A stretch of DNA of 64,000 nucleotides from an uncultured Lachnospiraceae bacterium (GCA_910579505.1 CAJTTZ010000005.1:1-64000), one strand, 5' to 3'; shown: positions 17,509 through 26,473, counted from the first letter of the stretch. Notes: generated by a model from the letters alone, not told the origin. Program-made: numbers and translations.

Positions 17509-17967
17509 TCACCTCCTGTTTTCATCCGGGAACATATTTCCCGCCCATCTGCATTTGCGTATCGTCTTTGTGGGATTAATGATCTGCGCTTTTGCCCGTG
17601 TACGAATGCGCCAGCCCGCCTTGCCTTGCATAGTAAACATTTGCCGGATCGGCACCTTCACCTGACACTCCCCGGTCACACTCGTCGTATTCCCGTTTTT
17701 GTCTACCGTTCCCTGCACCTTTCCCACGCCAAAATATTTTTTGCCGAACTGTTTTTGCATGTTCGCGCTTATGTATGGCACCACCTCTCCTTCGTCCTTC
17801 TGAATACTTCCCCGGAAACAGATCGTATAGGCATCCTGAAAGAGTACGCATTTGTCATAAGAATAAAAGGATAGGTAAATCAGGAGAACAAACAGAAATA
17901 GTGTCCATGTTATAAGAAAAGAAGCCTCCAGTGTCATATACCCCTTCACTGTTTTTTTCAAAAACAT
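17509..17967 (-). CDS. TadE-like pilus-associated protein
   Basis: The protein has 152 residues, starting with a short basic stretch and a prepilin-like GYMTLEASFLITWTLFLFVLLIYLSFYSYD segment with Glu at the +5-type position, as in TadE pseudopilins. The rest is a small extracytoplasmic domain ending in basic residues. The ATG at 17967 has GGGGTGG upstream and overlaps the end of the small prepilin peptidase by ten bases; the longer open frame upstream only shadows that gene. The FHA gene follows after five bases. Confidence 0.8.
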   Translation of the reverse strand: MFLKKTVKGYMTLEASFLITWTLFLFVLLIYLSFYSYDKCVLFQDAYTICFRGSIQKDEGEVVPYISANMQKQFGKKYFGVGKVQGTVDKNGNTTSVTGECQVKVPIRQMFTMQGKAGWRIRTRAKAQIINPTKTIRKCRWAGNMFPDENRR

Positions 17968-18380
17968 ACTGCCACCCCCATTCCCAGAAGCAGAAACGGC
18001 ACAAAAGGGATTTCCCGATCGCGATTTATTTTTCCAAGCGTCAGCAGTACTATCGCCACTACAGATTCGGTCATCAGTCCGAAAAGCAAAATGAGAAAAC
18101 AACGGTACACACCCAAAAACAGACCGATCATCAAGAGCACCCAGCCGTCGCCATATCCTACCTTCTCCCGTGTTAAAAAACTGAGCAGGAAAAATCCCAA
18201 ACCTGGTAACAGGGAAAGCGCTGCTACCATAAGGTTTGTCTCCCCCATCGCCCCGCCAGCCCGAAAGCAGGCCGCCGTCAGCATACCCAGCCATACGACC
18301 GCCAGCGGAATCTGCCTGTTGAATCCGTCAAACACAGCACAGACCATCAGGAACAGAAACAACACCATTTCTACCCACAT
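17958..18380 (-). CDS. Small A24-type prepilin peptidase
   Basis: This 140-residue membrane protein consists almost entirely of hydrophobic helices. The two catalytic aspartates of type IV prepilin peptidases are visible: CAVFDGFNRQIP near the N-terminus and VGYGDGWVLL (GxGD motif) in the middle. The ATG at 18380 follows GGGAGG at eight bases. It is a second peptidase for the locus, distinct from the one at 25490-26065. It lacks an N-methylation domain, so it probably only cleaves prepilins. It may specialise in the adjacent TadE-like proteins. Confidence 0.85.
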   Translation of the reverse strand: MWVEMVLFLFLMVCAVFDGFNRQIPLAVVWLGMLTAACFRAGGAMGETNLMVAALSLLPGLGFFLLSFLTREKVGYGDGWVLLMIGLFLGVYRCFLILLFGLMTESVVAIVLLTLGKINRDREIPFVPFLLLGMGVAVCF

Positions 18381-19300
18381 TTGGAACACCTCCCTCTCGC
18401 GCCGGCCTCTGACAGCGGCACCGTATAAATCGTCCGTTTCAGTCCCGGACAGTCCAGCCGATTATGATAACTGCTGCCATAGCTTGTGATAAATACCTGA
18501 CTTGCGCCACCGCCTGCCCCGCAGAAACCGCAGTGCACATATTTCGCCCCGGATTCATTGCGCATGTCAGACACGGACTGCGCAGGCACCGCCTCCAGCT
18601 TGAGATTCAAATAAGTACAGTTTCTGTCCAGATGATAAACTGTTCCTGTTTTTGTGATATAAACCATAGGGTCCTCTCCCGTCCCGGCGCTCACAGCCCC
18701 GGCGGCGTCATACCCTGTCCACGCCCTGCCATAATAGCGCTGTGACATGGAAAATCCGTCAAATCCCATTATCTCCACAAAAGTTCTGACCCGGTAAGAT
18801 ATTTTCAGGTCGATCATGTCCTCCGCTCCCATCACCGAGGAGCCTGCAAAGGACAGTCCTCCCGCACCACCCTTCACACAGGAATTTTCCAGATAAGATC
18901 TTCCCACATATTCCACGATCTGCCCCCTCGCGTACCCTTCTGTGGCGATCACGCCGGAAAGTCCATCCGGCAGAATGTCTCCCACCGTATTCTCATAGGC
19001 GTATCCCGCAAATGCCAGTTTGTTTCCCACTTGATGCAGGGCGGCGCTGATCCGGCTCTGCGTCCCAATGATATTCACTGCATATAGAATATTGAGCACC
19101 GCAAAGAGAAAAAACGGCAGGGCAAACGCAGCCTCCAATGTCATAGATCCTCTTTTGCGGGAGAAGATAAAAGATGCCCCTTTTACCAATCGGAGTCTGA
19201 ATGAATGAAAGTGACTACCTTGATATGCCTCAAGATATGCCCGGAGAGAATGTGCTGTCGATTTTTTTGTATTTTTACTATGTAACCGTAAAAAGGGCAT
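18371..19300 (-). CDS. TadE-like protein with a C-terminal Cys/His duplicated domain
   Basis: This 309-residue protein starts after a very strong GGGAGGTGAT site. An unusually long basic leader (about 50 residues) precedes the TadE-type segment RGSMTLEAAFALPFFLF. The C-terminal ~90 residues hold two copies of one pattern: VYHLDRNCTYL ... VHCGFCG, and SYHNRLDCPGL ... GRCSKCG. That is, His, spaced Cys, Leu, then CxxC. The pattern suggests two small metal-binding or disulfide modules exposed outside the cell. It overlaps the small prepilin peptidase by ten bases. Confidence 0.78.
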   Translation of the reverse strand: MPFLRLHSKNTKKSTAHSLRAYLEAYQGSHFHSFRLRLVKGASFIFSRKRGSMTLEAAFALPFFLFAVLNILYAVNIIGTQSRISAALHQVGNKLAFAGYAYENTVGDILPDGLSGVIATEGYARGQIVEYVGRSYLENSCVKGGAGGLSFAGSSVMGAEDMIDLKISYRVRTFVEIMGFDGFSMSQRYYGRAWTGYDAAGAVSAGTGEDPMVYITKTGTVYHLDRNCTYLNLKLEAVPAQSVSDMRNESGAKYVHCGFCGAGGGASQVFITSYGSSYHNRLDCPGLKRTIYTVPLSEAGARGRCSKCG

Positions 19301-19318
19301 CTTTTATCACCTCCCACA

Positions 19319-20755
19319 TTAGTAGTATCCATATCTTCTTGTCATTTCATAGGAATAGCCAAAGCAGCTTGTCACTTCCACATGCGCCTGATAAGCGTCA
19401 AAGCAGCCGTCCAGGCGAAACCTCCCGTTACCGGGCGTCCGGCGGATATCCATTTCCATGATGTCCATGGCACGTTCTGTCCGCGTCCCCGTATCCTGCA
19501 AAAAGACCATGATCTGTAAATATTCCCTGTAATTTAGCCCGTTCCCCCCGGAATCCTCATTGAGGCTTCCTCTCACATTCTTAAGGCAGTTAATTCCCGT
19601 CTTCCAGTCGGCTGTAGTTTTAAAAATAGGCACCCTGCCGCCCCCGAGTAAGGTCTTGACATCCTGCAGGCTCTCCACATAAGCCCACGCAAACAAAATC
19701 GTATACTTAACCGGCTCCTCCAACGCGGGCATAAGCATCACTGCTGTAAGCGCTGTCGCCAGAGCCTGCGCCTCCGCCATCTTTGCCCCGTCCGATAGAA
19801 GATACATCATATTTGATGCTTCCCGCCAGAGAAGAAGCTTTTTTGCCACTTCCTCAAGATTCTGCCAGTCCGTATCTTTTCCCGCCAATATATATTCCAT
19901 CTGGTATTTCAGAAGCGATTTATCCATCTCCGCCCCGTAATGACCGCATTTTTCAAAGAGATACGTCTGGAAGACCAATTCATTCGGCGCACCGCCTGCC
20001 TCTACTGCCTCCTCGCACAGTCCCTTACCCCTCATCCGGTTGGAACGGTGGGAAATATAATCGCCCAGATCAACCTTTACAGCCGAGACTGCTGACGGAT
20101 TTTCCAGCACAAGGTTTAGCACTCCGCTGCTCCTTGTCGCGTTGACAGGATCTGCCGGATTGTTAAGCGGCACTTCCTCCATCCCGCCGTCTTCCGTCTC
20201 CTTTTCGGGCAGACCAATAGCCTCGATCTCTGACTCATACTGCCCCCGCCACGCATCCATATCTTTCGTGTCAATTCCCGCACCCTGCAGCAGACTGACA
20301 TTAGCGCTGATCTTGTCCAGAACTGCTCCAAGCGGATAGTCTGCCATATAATCTGTGGCCTGCCGCTTCAATACCGCACCGTTATCATCTGTCGCTATGG
20401 AATACTCCAAAATTTCCACCAGCCCCATATCCATGGCCAGAAAATCCCTGCCGTCAAACATACCGCCTTTGTTTCCCGCGCGGCAGTTTTTCTGTGCAAA
20501 CCCGCGCAGATGCGCTTCCGTGTTCGCGACATCCGGCCTGGAACCCCCGTAAGAGGTATCTACAAACAAAAGGTCATACTGGTTCAAAAGCTCCCTATGG
20601 TATTCAGCCAAAACGGAATTCATACCGATATCCGTCACACATTCAAACTTCATGCGGATGGCACTGATCCGTGCCCCCTCTATTACTGTGAATACAAGGG
20701 ACAGGATCAATGTAAGGGATAACGACAAGAATACCGTTATATAGCCCCGCCTCAT
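19319..20755 (-). CDS. DUF5702 protein of the Tad locus
   Basis: The protein has 478 residues, with an N-terminal TadG-like anchor (RRGYITVFLSLSLTLILSLVFTVIEGARI) followed by a large extracytoplasmic region. It matches the DUF5702 family that accompanies Firmicutes Tad genes. Its start overlaps the pilin stop by four bases (ATGA), which ties its synthesis to the pilin. A role as a minor pseudopilin or tip component is inferred from position and architecture. Confidence 0.8.
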   Translation of the reverse strand: MRRGYITVFLSLSLTLILSLVFTVIEGARISAIRMKFECVTDIGMNSVLAEYHRELLNQYDLLFVDTSYGGSRPDVANTEAHLRGFAQKNCRAGNKGGMFDGRDFLAMDMGLVEILEYSIATDDNGAVLKRQATDYMADYPLGAVLDKISANVSLLQGAGIDTKDMDAWRGQYESEIEAIGLPEKETEDGGMEEVPLNNPADPVNATRSSGVLNLVLENPSAVSAVKVDLGDYISHRSNRMRGKGLCEEAVEAGGAPNELVFQTYLFEKCGHYGAEMDKSLLKYQMEYILAGKDTDWQNLEEVAKKLLLWREASNMMYLLSDGAKMAEAQALATALTAVMLMPALEEPVKYTILFAWAYVESLQDVKTLLGGGRVPIFKTTADWKTGINCLKNVRGSLNEDSGGNGLNYREYLQIMVFLQDTGTRTERAMDIMEMDIRRTPGNGRFRLDGCFDAYQAHVEVTSCFGYSYEMTRRYGYY

Positions 20756-20955
20756 TCCATTACCGTGTTGCTGTCTTTGGTAATCTTCTCAAAGACCTTC
20801 TCCACCAGTTCGCGAAGCTGTGTCTTAAAGATAATGACCAGACCAATCAACACCACAATAATCAGAATGATTTCCACCGTACCCATGCCTTCCTCTTCCC
20901 GCAGAAAACCTCCGAATCCCTTGAGCTGTCTTTCGCTTTTCTTTTTCAACATCAT
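20752..20955 (-). CDS. Flp1-type pilin
   Basis: This 67-residue prepilin has a basic leader, a Gly-Met-Gly site and the signature EEEGMGTVEIILIIVVLIGLVIIF. Cleavage is expected before the hydrophobic stretch, with Glu at +5, and a short polar tail follows. AGGAGG precedes the start. As the major pilin of a Tad (type IVc) pilus it should be processed by an A24 peptidase and assembled by TadA, TadB and TadC encoded upstream. Confidence 0.9.
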   Translation of the reverse strand: MMLKKKSERQLKGFGGFLREEEGMGTVEIILIIVVLIGLVIIFKTQLRELVEKVFEKITKDSNTVME

Positions 20956-21033
20956 GTCGTCCTCCTTTTATTGTTTATTCCTGTAACTGTCCGGCGCAGA
21001 AACCGAAATCCCGTTGGCGCCAAACAGACACTT

Positions 21034-22491
21034 TTAAGTTAAAGTAAAAGAAAAATAAGCCGGTATCATAATAATCACCATAACCACACAGAGCATCATC
21101 ATCATTGGTATAAGCAGCTTCGTCCCCGCCTCCTCTCCCAGCTTTTTGGCCTGATTTTTCCTTTCGGCAAAAGCGTTGTCCGCCTCCTGTCTCAATATCC
21201 GCAAAAGGTCATTGCTTCCTTTTCTGATGTTCTGTGAAAGCAGGGCAGATAATTTCATATAGGACTGTACCTGACACCGTTTTCCAAAATGCGCGTAAGC
21301 ATCCGTCTCTGACCTGCCGCTCTGCAATTCATAACAGGTCATTAAAATTTCCTCATAGACATATTTTTCTCTCTCCTCCTTCTGTTTTTTATAGTCCTCT
21401 CCCATCTTCAAAAAGGCGTTTCGGACAGTCATCCCTGCACCCATATAGAGCGCCAGCTTATTGACTATCTCGGGATAGTCTAAGAGCAGCTGCCTCTTTC
21501 TTGCCTCCAGCTTCTGCTCCAGTTCCTTTGCTTTTCCCCAATAGAGCACCCCCGCCGCAAGCATTACCAGAATCAGGAAATAGCCGCTGCCGTCCTCTAT
21601 AATCTCGCTCCAGATAACAGGCTGCGTGCCAATCTGATCCGGCAGCTCCATGACTTCCGCACTTCTGCTGCCCTCCTCTCTCTCCCGGAGCAGTTCCTCC
21701 ATCCGCATCCGCAGCGCCTCTTCGGGTGTGTAAACAGCCGGATTGACCTGTACCGGAATCTGCAGCTCCCGGAACCAGTCTTCGTAGCGAAACTTTGCCG
21801 TCAGAATAACCACTTCACCGCCCGCAAGTTCCTCATTATGTACGGTTCCGTCCGTATTGACCAGAGAATAAGCGCTGCTCTCCCAGCCGATCTGGAATGG
21901 GTACCCCTGCAAGTCAGAAACCAGTTTTAAGTCCTTTTGCACGTCTTCCAGACAGGCATTCCCATTGAGAACCGCATCAGGAAGAAGCGCTGCCGCCTCC
22001 GCATAGCTTTTTTCCAGTTCGTCTTCCGTAAGCTTGCGCTCCGCCAGAAGGTAGTCAAAGATCTCCTCCTGTACTCCCGGAATCTCCGCTTTCAGCTCCA
22101 CTTCCACATCCCCCTCCCCGCAGGCATTTCTGGGAAGATACCCTCCGTCAATCAGTCTTGCGGCGCTGTGGGCGCTGAACCAGGCCGCTAGGCAGAAAAG
22201 ATCTCCCACAAATACCACCATAAGCAGCAGCGTATATAGGGAAAGATAATGCTCCCGGACCTGTTTTTCCACCGCAATTCCCGGCTGCAGTGTTTTCAGC
22301 TTTTCTCCAAGCTGCCTTGCATGAAACGCCCGTTTCCAATTTCTTCTCCCTCCAGTCATTTTTCTTTGGCGCTCGTGCTGTTTTCGGTAAATTCGCGCCG
22401 CCATCCTTTGGAACGGATTTCCGCTTTCCCCCAGGGACAGGAAAAACAAAACCAAATATGCTGCCAAAATAGCAGAATAAATATAAATCAT
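21034..22491 (-). CDS. TadC-like type II secretion F protein with a large extra domain
   Basis: The protein has 485 residues. The C-terminal half is a GSPII_F-like membrane domain (LDYPEIVNKLALYMGAGMTVRNAFLKMGEDY ... LLIPMMMMLCVVMVIIMIPAYF) as in TadC. The N-terminal half has helices at about 1-17 and 88-110. A stretch of roughly 180 acidic, mostly hydrophilic residues follows (about 111-295), predicted to lie outside the membrane, before another helix. Ordinary TadC proteins are near 300 residues. It lies directly after tadB (18 bases). Confidence 0.78.
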   Translation of the reverse strand: MIYIYSAILAAYLVLFFLSLGESGNPFQRMAARIYRKQHERQRKMTGGRRNWKRAFHARQLGEKLKTLQPGIAVEKQVREHYLSLYTLLLMVVFVGDLFCLAAWFSAHSAARLIDGGYLPRNACGEGDVEVELKAEIPGVQEEIFDYLLAERKLTEDELEKSYAEAAALLPDAVLNGNACLEDVQKDLKLVSDLQGYPFQIGWESSAYSLVNTDGTVHNEELAGGEVVILTAKFRYEDWFRELQIPVQVNPAVYTPEEALRMRMEELLREREEGSRSAEVMELPDQIGTQPVIWSEIIEDGSGYFLILVMLAAGVLYWGKAKELEQKLEARKRQLLLDYPEIVNKLALYMGAGMTVRNAFLKMGEDYKKQKEEREKYVYEEILMTCYELQSGRSETDAYAHFGKRCQVQSYMKLSALLSQNIRKGSNDLLRILRQEADNAFAERKNQAKKLGEEAGTKLLIPMMMMLCVVMVIIMIPAYFSFTLT

Positions 22492-22509
22492 TGCACACCC
22501 CTTTCTGCC

Positions 22510-23268
22510 TCAAACTTCAATATCCACAATTCTTCTGGATACCAGATACGCCGCGCCATAGAAGAGCAGGCATACCGTCATCACCGCCACACCCACGAAA
22601 TTGTGATAAAGCACGTCAAAAAATCCGCGTGAAGTAGTCCCGATATAGAAAATAATCAGAAACGGCACCATATTCATAATTTTCTGCTCCATCTTTCTCG
22701 CCCCGATCATAAGCTGAATCTCCTTGTCCGTCTCAGCCTTCTGCTCGATCACTCCGGCTGTCTTCTCCAAAATTTCCGTGAGATTGCCGCCGCTTCTTTT
22801 TGCTATCAAAAATACATCTGCAAACTGCATGATGTCAGGAAGCCGGCTTCTGACACCCAGATCGTACAACAGCTTTTCCAGAACCATATTGTTGTCCAAC
22901 CCCCGCAGAATATGTCTCACCTCAAGGCCAATGGGACTGTCCGTGCCGTAAAGCAGTTCCATATCCCGGTATGACTCCCGCATGGCATTTTCAATGGAAT
23001 ATCCGGCTTTTACATTGGCCAGAAGCGCCAGCACCAGATCCTTAAACTGTAAGCTCAGTTCCTGTCTGCGTTTTTTCGCCAGATCCCTTTTCTTTTCTCT
23101 TATAAATAGTCCAAACACAGGGAGGAGAAAAATGCAGGCGAGCCAGGACTGATAGAAAAAGTACCCGATTACCGCAACCAGAAGCATACCTTCCAGCAAG
23201 GCAAGCGTCCCCTCTTTCGGAGAAAAATGATATTCAGCATAATCCGGCAGCCTGTAGCTTTTCGACAT
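22510..23268 (-). CDS. TadB-like inner-membrane platform protein
   Basis: This 252-residue type II secretion F-domain protein has two hydrophobic segments near 25-55 and two at the C-terminus. The cytoplasmic core contains FKDLVLALLANVKAGYSIENAMRES and a typical FADVFLIAKRSGGNLTEILEKTA. The ATG at 23268 lies inside the end of tadA (35-base overlap) and follows AAGGAG. TadB and TadC together form the platform that TadA drives during pilus assembly. Confidence 0.88.
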   Translation of the reverse strand: MSKSYRLPDYAEYHFSPKEGTLALLEGMLLVAVIGYFFYQSWLACIFLLPVFGLFIREKKRDLAKKRRQELSLQFKDLVLALLANVKAGYSIENAMRESYRDMELLYGTDSPIGLEVRHILRGLDNNMVLEKLLYDLGVRSRLPDIMQFADVFLIAKRSGGNLTEILEKTAGVIEQKAETDKEIQLMIGARKMEQKIMNMVPFLIIFYIGTTSRGFFDVLYHNFVGVAVMTVCLLFYGAAYLVSRRIVDIEV

Positions 23269-24454
23269 AGGCAAGCTCTCCTTTCTTTTGAAGCGTGCCA
23301 AGGATTTTTCCTTTGCCCGTCTCTCCCTCCTCCTCGTAAAGATACAGGGGGCTTAATCGTATTTTTCCGTTTTCAAAGCCGCACACTTCCACAATCTCCA
23401 GTATTTTTCTCGTTTTATCCCGCAGCCGCCCCAGATGGACAATGATGTCAATTCCAGAGGCAATCTGCTGCCTGATGGCTTCCAGAGGAATCTCTATCCC
23501 CATAAGGATCATATTTTCAAGACGGCTTAGCATGTCACGGGAGTTGTTGGCATGTCCTGTTGACATAGAGCCGTCGTGCCCCGTATTCAGACACTGCATC
23601 ATGTCGAAGGCTTCCCCGCCGCGCACCTCGCCCACAATTATCCTGTCCGGCCGCATTCTCAAGGATGTCTTAATCAGATCCCTTATGGTAATCTCCCGGC
23701 ATCCTTCCACATTGGCGTTTCTCGTTTCCATCCGAACAATGTTGCGTATATTTCGGATCTGCAGTTCCGCACTGTCCTCTATTGTTATGATCCGCTCCTC
23801 GGCTGGTATATAATTGGACAAAGCATTTAGAAATGTTGTTTTCCCGGAGCCTGTCCCGCCGCTGATAAAGATATTGTATTTTGCCCGCACAAGTCTGCTC
23901 AGCCATTCGCATACATCCTCTGTAACAGAACCAAACGATATCAGGTCCTCCATGGTAATGGGCTTATCGGGGAAACGCCTGATTGTGACAATAGGACCGT
24001 TTAGCGCAACGGGGTTTAAAACAACATTGACACGGGCGCCGTTCTCCAGTCTGGCGTCCACAATCGGCGACGCTTCGTTGACCACCCTGTTACAGTCAGA
24101 GACAATTTGCTGGATAACATTCTGCAGCTTCTCCACACTGTCAAAACGAAGCCCGCTCTCCGTAAGCCTGCCGTTTCGCTCAATGAAAATCCTGTCCGGG
24201 CCGTTGATCATAATCTCCGTAATCTGCGGATCATCCACCAGTTCCTGCAGCACATCCAGCTTGCGGACCGCATGGAAAAGCTCCTTCCTGAGTCTGCCGC
24301 GCTCCAATAAGGAAATCGGATTTTCCCTTCCCTCCCTCACAAGCATTTCATCTATCAGCTCCCGAATCTCCTCATCGCTGCTCTCTCTGGAATAGTCGAT
24401 GCTTTCCAAAAGCTTTTCCTTTAAAATTTTCCGTCTCTTCTCCACGTTATCCAT
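23234..24454 (-). CDS. TadA/CpaF-type pilus assembly ATPase
   Basis: This 406-residue secretion ATPase has Walker A at residues 199-206 (GGTGSGKT) and an Asp box IITIEDSAELQI. A Walker B-like IIVGEVRGGEAFDMM and the His-box region STGHANNSRDML follow. The order and length match CpaF/TadA hexameric ATPases, which power Flp pilus extension. It overlaps tadZ by eight bases at its start and tadB at its end. Confidence 0.95.
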   Translation of the reverse strand: MDNVEKRRKILKEKLLESIDYSRESSDEEIRELIDEMLVREGRENPISLLERGRLRKELFHAVRKLDVLQELVDDPQITEIMINGPDRIFIERNGRLTESGLRFDSVEKLQNVIQQIVSDCNRVVNEASPIVDARLENGARVNVVLNPVALNGPIVTIRRFPDKPITMEDLISFGSVTEDVCEWLSRLVRAKYNIFISGGTGSGKTTFLNALSNYIPAEERIITIEDSAELQIRNIRNIVRMETRNANVEGCREITIRDLIKTSLRMRPDRIIVGEVRGGEAFDMMQCLNTGHDGSMSTGHANNSRDMLSRLENMILMGIEIPLEAIRQQIASGIDIIVHLGRLRDKTRKILEIVEVCGFENGKIRLSPLYLYEEEGETGKGKILGTLQKKGELAYVEKLQAAGLC

Positions 24455-25493
24455 AAATATCCTCTTTTATAATGGATCTGACATAGCCAGCCAGTTCTCC
24501 GTGTGTCATCATGTCCAGACTGTCAGGCAGCTCCTGAAAAATCGGGAAGCGGCATTTTACCGTTTTTTCGGAGATTTCCTCCAATTCTCCCTGCTGCAGC
24601 ATTCTTTCGTACTGTCTTAGTTTTGCCTGCGCAAAAGGGTCCTCCCTTGTGATGGTGTATATTTTGTGGCAGCTTTTTAGCAGGTCAAACAGGCCGTCTA
24701 TGCCATCGTCCAAATCCAAAATCATATATTCATATTCACCAATCGCCGCAATATCCCTACACAGTTCCAGCCACTGTTTCCCCGGCACCTCTCTGATTCC
24801 AAGTGAATACTGCATAGGCGGTATGTAGTCCAGCCCTCCCGCATTTTGAATGATTGTCGGCAGCCGCAGAGCCAGCTTTTCCCTTGCGCTCTGAAAGTAA
24901 TACATGACGTCCAGCATATCTGTCTGGTATTCCCGTCTCAAAAGTTCCCCCAGGCCCGAATACATCTCAAAATTCAAGTACATCGTCTTATGCTTTTTTG
25001 CCAGAAGCTGTCCCAGCGACAGGGCGAAGGAAGTCTGTAAACATCTTTTCACCGGCGAATATATGCCTATCATTTTGGCATTCGTGTCCGTAGACTCCGG
25101 GTAAGCCTTCCAACCGCCGCCATCCGCAATTACATTTAACATTTCCCGCACTACCAGCTCCGGGCTCTGGTACTTGCTGATGCACCGCATGTCCTCCCCT
25201 GCCGGTTCGCCGCCTCCCTGCGAAATCAATGCCTGTGGCGACTCGCCGCTCTCCTGCAGAATAAACATCTGCGTCACCTGTGTTTTGACATATTCTTCTT
25301 TGAGCAGCCGCCACGCGCTCTCCGCAATGAGAAGAACTTCTATTTCCTCCCTCCCCGCAAATTTTTCCAGTTCCTCCACCGCCGTAAACAAATGCAGCGT
25401 ATAGGGAAGCTTTACTTTTTCCAGAAGGTACTCCGCCATACGAAAAGCGTACCCCTCCTCCATGTCACAGATTGCCATTATTTTATGTGTCAA
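24447..25493 (-). CDS. TadZ/CpaE-like pilus localisation protein
   Basis: The protein has 348 residues. The N-terminal ~120 residues look like an atypical receiver (MAICDMEEGYAFRMAEYLL). The C-terminal part resembles a ParA/MinD-type fold, but the P-loop reads YSPVKRCLQTSFAL, without the standard GKT/GKS, so ATP hydrolysis is doubtful. A TTG start at 25493 is chosen: it overlaps the upstream stop (TTGA) and has AGGAGG six bases before it, while the first ATG is five codons later. It probably directs the Tad machine to its site in the cell. Confidence 0.8.
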   Translation of the reverse strand: MTHKIMAICDMEEGYAFRMAEYLLEKVKLPYTLHLFTAVEELEKFAGREEIEVLLIAESAWRLLKEEYVKTQVTQMFILQESGESPQALISQGGGEPAGEDMRCISKYQSPELVVREMLNVIADGGGWKAYPESTDTNAKMIGIYSPVKRCLQTSFALSLGQLLAKKHKTMYLNFEMYSGLGELLRREYQTDMLDVMYYFQSAREKLALRLPTIIQNAGGLDYIPPMQYSLGIREVPGKQWLELCRDIAAIGEYEYMILDLDDGIDGLFDLLKSCHKIYTITREDPFAQAKLRQYERMLQQGELEEISEKTVKCRFPIFQELPDSLDMMTHGELAGYVRSIIKEDIYG

Positions 25494-26065
25494 AATAATC
25501 CTCCTATTCTGCACACCGCACTGAACAGAATCGGCACCGCAAAGTGGATTTTGTTTTTACAGTAGGTGTGATAATCCCGTTTTAGGTCCTCACCGTAAAT
25601 TTTCCAATGTCCTGTCCGCCAGACATCATACAAATATGCAAAGAAATACCCAAATCTTTCCCTGCCGTTTCTCTCCACCGCAAGTTTTGCAAGCGAAAAT
25701 CCCGCCCCGATCACAAAGGCTCCCGCCAGTATGGTCATAAAATCTCCCGCCGCCTGAAAACTCCCAATCATAACAAATAGCTTTACATCACCTGCACCAA
25801 GTGCGCCTATCATATACAAAGGATACATAAGCAGAAACGCCAGAAGCATAGATGCCAGAATGTCTGATAATTTACGGCCGGTAAAAATGCCTCCCCAAAC
25901 GCCGATTACAATTCCCAGAAGAATAATGCCGTTTGGAATCCGATCCGTCTTCAGGTCAGATAAAGCGGAAAGCAGCAGTAAAAGAAGTAAAACAGATTGA
26001 CAGTAAGTCAGTCCAATAGAACCACCTCCATATCTTGAGATACTTATTAAAACCAATTGACTCAA
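25490..26065 (-). CDS. CpaA/TadV-type A24 prepilin peptidase
   Basis: This membrane protein has up to 191 residues. The catalytic aspartates lie in SALSDLKTDRIPN and GALGAGDVK, as in TadV/CpaA. The start is uncertain: the frame opens with TTG at 26065 without a clear ribosome-binding site, whereas a strong GGAGGTGG lies about 50 bases further in, just before non-standard codons (ATT or CTG). It is the first gene of the Tad operon and is presumably the main enzyme that matures the Flp pilin. Confidence 0.85.
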   Translation of the reverse strand: MSQLVLISISRYGGGSIGLTYCQSVLLLLLLLSALSDLKTDRIPNGIILLGIVIGVWGGIFTGRKLSDILASMLLAFLLMYPLYMIGALGAGDVKLFVMIGSFQAAGDFMTILAGAFVIGAGFSLAKLAVERNGRERFGYFFAYLYDVWRTGHWKIYGEDLKRDYHTYCKNKIHFAVPILFSAVCRIGGLF

Positions 26066-26161
26066 CGAAATAATTTGGAAGATCTTCCCGATGCCCTGAA
26101 GCGAGAAGCGTGTATTCCACAGAAGGGAATATCACATAGAATTTCTTGAGTTGTGACTTGA

Positions 26162-26189
26162 ATTATAACACAACAGAAAAATTTGTCTA
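26162..26189 (-). promoter_or_regulatory. Probable promoter of the Tad operon
   Basis: On the minus strand TAGACA (26184-26189) and a perfect TATAAT (26162-26167) are separated by 16 bases, in the gap upstream of the first Tad gene. Transcription would start near 26155 and give a leader of about 90 bases. That leader contains a twelve-base palindrome, GGAAGATCTTCC (26077-26088). Confidence 0.6.
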
Positions 26190-26200
26190 TTGTAAACTAT

Positions 26201-26473
26201 TCACAAAATTTTAAAAAAATGAATGCCGTAAAGTACCGCAACCCCAGGAAATCCAAGGATCCCAGATGTCAAAACCGTAAATGGATTGATGCCTACCGCC
26301 ACCTGCAGCTGTCGCGCAGCCAGCATATAATTAATCGCGTAAATACCCACCGTTCCCATCACCGCGCGCAAAACAAAATTGACGAGCCACTCCACCTTTC
26401 TTCCCATTGCACCAATTGCCAGCACTATCAGGCATACCGCCAAAATCGTCACTACTCCGCCCAAATTATCCAT
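26201..26473 (-). CDS. Pro-sigmaK processing inhibitor BofA family protein
   Basis: This 90-residue membrane protein has two or three hydrophobic helices and the characteristic C-terminal INPFTVLTSGILGFPGVAVLYGI. In Bacillus, BofA holds the SpoIVFB protease inactive until late sporulation. The ATG at 26473 gives a length normal for the family; the open frame upstream has no similarity. It is divergent from the YaaL-like gene. In bacilli the two lie together in the order recR-yaaL-bofA, so this is a rearranged form of a known pair. Confidence 0.87.
   Translation of the reverse strand: MDNLGGVVTILAVCLIVLAIGAMGRKVEWLVNFVLRAVMGTVGIYAINYMLAARQLQVAVGINPFTVLTSGILGFPGVAVLYGIHFFKIL

Noticed and set aside
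26074..26160. Leader of the Tad operon considered as a cyclic-di-GMP riboswitch
   Set aside because: I could not find the conserved core of either c-di-GMP riboswitch class; only a 12-base palindrome is visible.
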